Shown piece after piece: positions 58,996 to 64,000 of a DNA stretch of 64,000 bases (positions within the stretch are counted from its first letter, which is position 1; every line of letters starts with the position of its first letter). Under the pieces are notes generated by a model. It saw nothing but the letters and a program-made list of their open reading frames with translations, ran no database searches and was not told the DNA's origin. The translations under genes and the position numbers were made by a program. The DNA comes from Hyperoodon ampullatus (Eukaryota > Chordata > Mammalia > Artiodactyla > Ziphiidae): the NCBI GenBank assembly GCA_949752795.1, contig OX457057.1, positions 158,759,980 through 158,823,979 of the forward strand. The letters are read 5' to 3'.

Positions 58996-61900
58996 CTAGC
59001 AAGAGCACAAAACCACCACTTTAGCAAAGCATCCTTAGTACTTCTCAACTAGTCACAAAATATAAACATTCAGTCACATTCGAAAATTTAATGCATAAAG
59101 GGAATGAAGCCAAAGACACAAATACTGAATACATCATAGATAGGTTAAATATTAAAATGAGTTAATATCAGAAAAGCACTTAACACAGTGTGGCACACCC
59201 TAAGTACTATGTTCCATTAGTTTAAAGAAGTAGTTAACTCAGTTACAGGCAAAATGGGAAGCCAGAATCCATAAAGCACACAGCACTTCTATACATTAAG
59301 ATAACAGTTTATAACCAAATGCAGTAAGCAAATCTTGATGGGGAGATTAAAGAATATTTTTGAGTGACTAAAACAAATTTTAATGGTTGTATATTAGATA
59401 GTGTTATTGTAACACATTTTGGGGTGTGAACTAGTATTGTTTATGCTATGTTCTCAAAAGATACATGAAGAATACTGATGTAAAATGCAACTTAATCACC
59501 AACGATTAAGCAAAAGAAGTGTGTAATATTTATATGAAAGCAAGTGTCACAAAATGCTGACAATCAGTGAAACCTAAGAGACCATATAGGAGTTCACTGT
59601 ACTGCTGTTCTGCCCTGCAGGCATCAAGTATTTCCAAAGAAAAAGGTGTGGGCAAAGAAACTTTCTGAAGGTGAAAAAAACTGAAGCAGATAAAACATTT
59701 TAAGAATTAAGAGAAACTTCATACTCTTTACTTTTAGATATCCATGTTCTTGTATTTCCCTAAGATAAACCCTGATGCTTTTCATTTGAAGAATGAATTT
59801 AACACCTCATCATTTTTTCTTTGGAGATGGCAAAGCAGTACTGTGAGAAGAGGACTGTCTGGGGTCTTTCACTTTCCTGTCATGTGACCTATCCTGGGCT
59901 CTATATGTACTTTAAAGATCTCTTTCTATCTCTAGCACGCACTGGTGTAACAGATCATTAACACAAAAGTAACACCCTTTTTTCTGAGTGTGCTAACCAG
60001 AACTAGACTTCATATTCGGCATTTGTCTAGAGCTGTAACTCAAATAACAAGGCCTCTATTAACTAACTGTGGGAATTTTAGGCCAGTGTAAGATTACTGT
60101 ACTCTGCTTAGTTCAAAGAGAAGTTACTGTGGTACTCACCGTGTACTGCCAATCATAAGGTTGATACCAGCAGCTGAGGGCCTAGAGATTTGGCGGATTG
60201 TGTTTAGCATACGTTCATTAACGGGGTCCAACTGGCTGATGATATCAGGCTGCTTGGTTACTTCAACAACCAGAGCCTCCATGGCTGCCCGGAGAGCAGT
60301 GATACAGGCAGCAGCTTCATGAGATATTTGCAGTCTGATCCTAAAATAGAGAAAAATGATTAAAAATGAGAGAGGTGGTACACATAGAAAAAGACTATTA
60401 TCTTTCAATTTCACACATGGCAAGTGATGGGATAAATTTAACTTCTTTCCAAGTACCAATACTTTCAACTAATGTAATGGCCCCAGAATTAGGCAAACAC
60501 AGGTAGGAATAATAATCTAAGGTAACTTCTTGAAATTCGCTGCTAGCTATTGGCAGGAGTTGTGAACCATAAAGTCTATCGAGCAAAATACTCTTAACAA
60601 TACAGATCACTCAGCCTCCAACAAAAGAATGAAATAAGACACTAAGATTGTTAGTTTTGCAAGTATTCAAGAATATGACTGAGCCTACTAACCATTCGTT
60701 ATATTCTATCAAGTGCTTACTACCCACTCACCACTAGTCTCTAAGTACTATAAAGTATACAGAAAAAAGAGGTACCCAAGCTCCAATCAGACTCTAATTC
60801 CTTAGTGTAGTATTCATGGCAGTGGATGCGGCTCCAATGCCTAATGCATCTGCTTCTGCTGGTATAGTCAATTTAAGATTTTACTACCAACTATGAACCA
60901 TACTCCTAAGATATACAACTCGCCAAGAAAAGACAGTGTTATAAAGCATCTCATTTGTGCCATCAAATTTTGCCATCTTTCACAAATTAAGTTAGATTAG
61001 CAGCTGAATCCCATTACATTTTAATTTAAGAATTCAGTTGAGTTCACATATGAAAATCCATACCAGTCATCTACAAGCACAATCTGTCCATCAGATTGGA
61101 CTTTCTTGGAGGCAAAGAGAAGCAGCTGCAAGGGGGTGACTAAGGTCATGCCTTTAGCAGAGATGGCCCGGGTTCGAATCTGAAGGCAGAGAAAGAGGCA
61201 AGAGGAAACAGTTGACATTCCAACTGTCAATCAACTACCATATAATGATAATGAACTATGCTTTGAAAATTAAAACTCATGTTCCCACTGCACATTAATA
61301 AGTAAAGATAATTTGGATTTTAAATGTAAACTTTTCTAAAGTAATCTTTTCTTACCTTTTCACCAAAAACAAAGAAGGGAGATGGGTACTTCATGTCTTG
61401 GCTGCTAAAAGGACAATTAACAGATGATTTGTGGATAAGCGCATTACGCCCTTCAGTGGTGAGAATCTTTCTCTTTTCCTTATGATAGCACACATTGGGG
61501 TACACGCCAAAGGCCAGGAGAGAGATAACAACATCCAGATTATTGTCTGGTCCAGTGTTAGTAAACACTTGTGTCAATAAACACTCTGTTAAAAGGAGAT
61601 TAAAAAAAAAAATCAGGTATCTGGCTAATCCTCACATTGCATGTATTTACCAGAATTAGATGACAATTAGAAGAATTAACTCATCCTCCACCCTCCTTTT
61701 TCAAATAACCTGTCTAATTTCCTCTCTTCTCAGAACTCTTGCACTCAGATTAAGTGCAAGGAGAAATTCTGCTGAGTAGCCACAATAAGAAAATTAAAAT
61801 GTCTGTATTCTCTTATAGACTCAATAAAATATAAGCTTGGAGTAAGTATTTTTAAAAAATCCCCCAATAACCATCTACTCTCAGAATAAGAGCTAGACTG

Positions 61901-64000
61901 ATATGACCACAGTGTTCCATATGCTCTTTTTAAAAAGCTGTTCCTTCTACAGAAGATGGAATAACAACTTAAGAGGAACCCACGAGAAGGTGGTGGATGT
62001 CTTCACCCAAACTATGCTTTAGGCACATGGAAAGTACGATGATAAGAAAGCGGATACACTTTGTTCTAAAAACCTGAATCCTAGTCTTATAAACTTCCTA
62101 ATTGAGTCTGGACACGTAACTTAAGCTTCTGTGTCAGTTTCCTCATCTTTAAAATGGGGTAGTAATATATGCATCTCAGGACTGTTGTGAAGAGTCTATC
62201 ACACAAAAATGTTTTTCTCTTTTCCTTTGATTTTGATTAAAAAGCTACGAATTGGGAAATCCCTGGTGGCACAGTGGTTAAGAATCCGCCTGCCTAGGCT
62301 TCCCTGGTGGCGCAGTGGTTGAGAATCTGCCTGCCAATGCAGGGGACACAGGTTCGAGCCCTGGTCTGGGAAGATCCCACATGCCGCGGAGCAACTAGGC
62401 CCGTGAGCCACAACTACTAGGCCTGCGTATCTGGAGCTTGTGCTCCGCAACAAGAGAGGCCGCGACAGTGAGAGGCCCACGCACTGCGATGAAGAGTGGC
62501 CCCCGCCACTCACCGCAACTAGAGAAAGCCCTCACACAGAAACGAAGACCCAACAGAGCCATACATACATACATACATAAATTAAATTAAAAAAAAAAAA
62601 AAAAAAAAAGAATCCGCCTGCCAATGCAGGGGATACGGGTTCGATCCTGATCCGGGAAGATCGCACATGCCACGGAGCACCTAAGCCCGTGCGCCACAAC
62701 TACTGAGCCTCTGCTCTAGAGCCCGCGAGCCACAACTACTGAAGCCCGCACGCCTAGAGCCCGTGCTCCGCAACAAGAGAAGCCACTGCAATGAGAAGCC
62801 CATGCACCACAAAGAAGAGTAGCCCCCACTTGCCACAACTAGAGAAAGCCTGCGGGCAGCAACAAAGACGCAAAACAGCTAAAATAAAAAAATTAAAAAA
62901 AAAAACTAAAAATTTAGTCAGTTTACAACAGAAGAGAATTACTTTAGTTATCTAGATACTGCCCAACTACCTTCTGTCTCTCAACTAAACAGCTGTTTCT
63001 GGTTATGTGTTCCAATTTTCAATGTTTCAGGAAATAACTCTGTCTCTTAATCTAACTGGAGAAAAGTACAATAGTTCAAATTCACACAAGAAATGAACAG
63101 CTGGATTACTATTCCTATATCACGTATCAAAGTCCTCTGTAATTGTCCACTAAAACCTTATTTAAAGCCAATTAAAATTTAACACGGTAGAGTTTACTTC
63201 ACATCTAAAACTGAACAGATGGGCAAATAAATAAATCACCTCACAAACCACTACTTGAGGTATTTCAACAATCTGTTCATTCAAAAGGTGCTAAAAGCTA
63301 GACCTGTGTTCTTCACAAGTGGATGGATTTAAAAATTTAAAAATTTAAAAATCCTCCCATCTAGGGCTTCCCTGGTTGAGAGTCCGCCTGCCGATGCAGG
63401 GGACACGAGTTCGTGCTCTGGTCCGGGAAGATCCCACATGCCGCGGAGCGGCTGGGCCCGTGAGCCATGGCCACTGAACCTGCGCATCCGGAGCCTGTGC
63501 TCCACAACGGGAGAGGCCACAACAGTGAGAGGCCCGCATACTGCAAAAAAAAATCCTCCCATCTAAAAGAGTGGATATGTGTATAACTGATTCACTCTGC
63601 TGTACAGCAGAAACTAACACAACATTGTAAATCAACTATACTCCAATAAAAATTAGTAAAAAACAAAAAGTCCTCCCAAAGTAGCACAATTCTCAAAAGG
63701 TCTATTAATCATCTCTACTAAATTACAATTTGAACATTATAACCTTTTGCATCCTGTAAAAGACTGAATTAATGTGAAAAACTGATTATCACCAGAGTTC
63801 AAAGAACTAAGAAATAGTCAGGAACACAGAAAAAGCAAAGGGTTTAATGTTTGAAGCTAAAATATACTGCACTGTCAATGTGCATGTATTACATTAAGAT
63901 TACTTCAGATATGTCTTAAGAATGTGAGAATCTTACCTTCTGGAAATCCAGAATTAATCAGAATCTCTTTGAGCTGAACTTTGGCTTCCCAGGTCATTCT
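58698..64000 (-). CDS. DHX9: DHX9 (RNA helicase A), C-terminal exons
   Basis: DHX9 is a nuclear DExH-box helicase that unwinds RNA, DNA and R-loops in transcription, splicing and innate sensing. Five exons are seen on the minus strand: 63937-64000 (cut by the window edge), 61356-61585, 61064-61179, 60140-60340 and 58698-58995 (stop TAA at 58698-58700). All junctions are GT-AG and the phases fit. The joined product runs from '[20 protein letters not shown]' through '[20 protein letters not shown]', '[13 protein letters not shown]', '[17 protein letters not shown]' and '[19 protein letters not shown]' to a Gly/Arg/Tyr-rich tail ending in '[12 protein letters not shown]'. These are the helicase-associated/OB-fold region and the RGG box. 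The helicase motor lies outside the window. No damage is seen. The gene is convergent with the SHCBP1L remnant. Confidence 0.96.
60140..60340 (-). CDS. DHX9: DHX9 penultimate coding exon
   Basis: 201 bp encoding '[20 protein letters not shown]' and on to '[12 protein letters not shown]'. The acceptor is ttttag|gatcag and the donor acacg|gtgagt on the minus strand. The split codons at both ends rebuild Trp (TG+G) and Arg (CG+G), which confirms the borders. Confidence 0.95.
61064..61179 (-). CDS. DHX9: DHX9 internal coding exon
   Basis: 116 bp encoding '[20 protein letters not shown]' and on to 'QIVLVDDW' (Trp split). It is part of the OB-fold-like region after the helicase core. Acceptor ccttcag|attcg, donor gactg|gtatgg. 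Confidence 0.95.
61356..61585 (-). CDS. DHX9: DHX9 internal coding exon
   Basis: 230 bp encoding '(E)[19 protein letters not shown]' and on to 'SPFFVFGEK'. It belongs to the conserved helicase-associated C-terminal region of DEAH proteins. Acceptor aacag|agtgt, donor gaaaag|gtaaga. Confidence 0.95.
62060..62200 (+). mobile_element. MIR SINE in a DHX9 intron
   Basis: 'gtcagtttcctcatctttaa' followed by 'aatggggtagtaatatatgc' and 'ggactgttgtgaagagt' is MIR. Confidence 0.8.
62255..62908 (+). mobile_element. Long CHR SINE split by another long CHR SINE
   Basis: The outer copy starts 'ggaaatccctggtggcacag', is interrupted after 'aagaatccgcctgcc' (62280-62294) and resumes with the same 15 bases at 62608-62622. 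It ends in an A-rich tail near 62908. It sits in a DHX9 intron, antisense to the gene. Confidence 0.95.
62295..62607 (+). mobile_element. Inner long CHR SINE
   Basis: It runs from 'taggcttccctggtggcgca' to a (CATA)n, (AAAT)n and pure A tail. Its TSD is the host SINE word 'aagaatccgcctgcc'. Confidence 0.95.
63364..63550 (+). mobile_element. CHR-2 SINE with A-box-side deletion, DHX9 intron
   Basis: The head reads 'gggcttccctggttgagagt', lacking the usual 'tggcgcagtgg' (about 11 bp). TSD 'aaatcctcccatcta' is exact at about 63349 and 63549. Confidence 0.93.
63566..63665 (+). mobile_element. Very short L1 3' tail, DHX9 intron
   Basis: 'ctgtacagcagaaactaaca' followed by 'ttgtaaatcaactatactcc' and 'aataaaaattag' is the last 100 bp of a young L1. 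The 3' flank 'agtcctccca' resembles the TSD word of the neighbouring SINE. Confidence 0.85.
63937..64000 (-). CDS. DHX9: DHX9 coding exon, partial at window edge
   Basis: At least 64 bp encoding '[21 protein letters not shown]' with donor gaag|gtaaga at 63936. The exon continues past the end of the window. Confidence 0.93.

Larger units (their letters stand above)
58996..63936 (-). other. DHX9: DHX9 introns (non-exonic parts)
   Basis: The introns lie at 58996-60139, 60341-61063, 61180-61355 and 61586-63936. Apart from the MIR, CHR and L1 pieces listed, I see no embedded gene or box C/D or H/ACA RNA that I can support. Confidence 0.7.

Noticed and set aside
58556..58999. 147-codon plus-strand ORF opposite the DHX9 tail.
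   Set aside because: It is the antisense of the RGG-box exon; the repeated Gly codons keep the other strand open.

Overview
This is vertebrate nuclear DNA from a placental mammal, almost certainly a cetacean (whale or dolphin). About two dozen copies of the CHR family of tRNA-derived SINEs (the 'ggcttccctggtggcgcag' head) are scattered through it, together with young artiodactyl-type L1 copies. CHR SINEs are typical of cetaceans, with older subfamilies shared with hippos. The DNA is AT-rich and gene-poor, and only two protein-coding loci can be recognised.

Layout. 1-22.5 kb is intergenic and built of old L1M, L2 and MIR remnants with younger L1 tails and SINEs nested in them. 22.59-30.64 kb is a decayed class I (gammaretrovirus-like) provirus on the minus strand with two LTRs; gag, protease, RT, RNase H and env remnants are visible, the integrase region seems to be missing, and SINEs have inserted into it. 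30.6-34.2 kb is mostly unassigned. About 34.2-40.36 kb is a nearly full-length but dead L1 on the plus strand (5' UTR, ORF1, ORF2, 3' UTR). 40.4-43.3 kb holds nested SINEs and old repeats. 43.4-44.1 kb is a CpG-rich promoter plus the first coding exon of SHCBP1L. 44.1-53.9 kb, where several SHCBP1L exons would be expected, is filled by repeats and shows no coding exon. 53.872-54.023 kb is one isolated SHCBP1L exon carrying a frameshift and stop. 54-58.4 kb is spacer with one L1 tail and a SINE. 58.4-64 kb is the 3' end of DHX9 on the minus strand: five coding exons (one cut by the window edge), the RGG-rich C-terminus and the 3' UTR.

DHX9 and SHCBP1L converge tail to tail, as I recall for human 1q25.3, so synteny supports both calls. 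DHX9 looks intact. SHCBP1L looks like a unitary pseudogene or a severely truncated gene: the promoter and exon 1 are open, most of the body is absent, and the one surviving internal exon is frameshifted. This is the most interesting biological signal here. I found no CRISPR array, operon, tRNA gene, rRNA gene or new defence system, and none would be expected. All family names rest on sequence recognition and memory; no database search was run.
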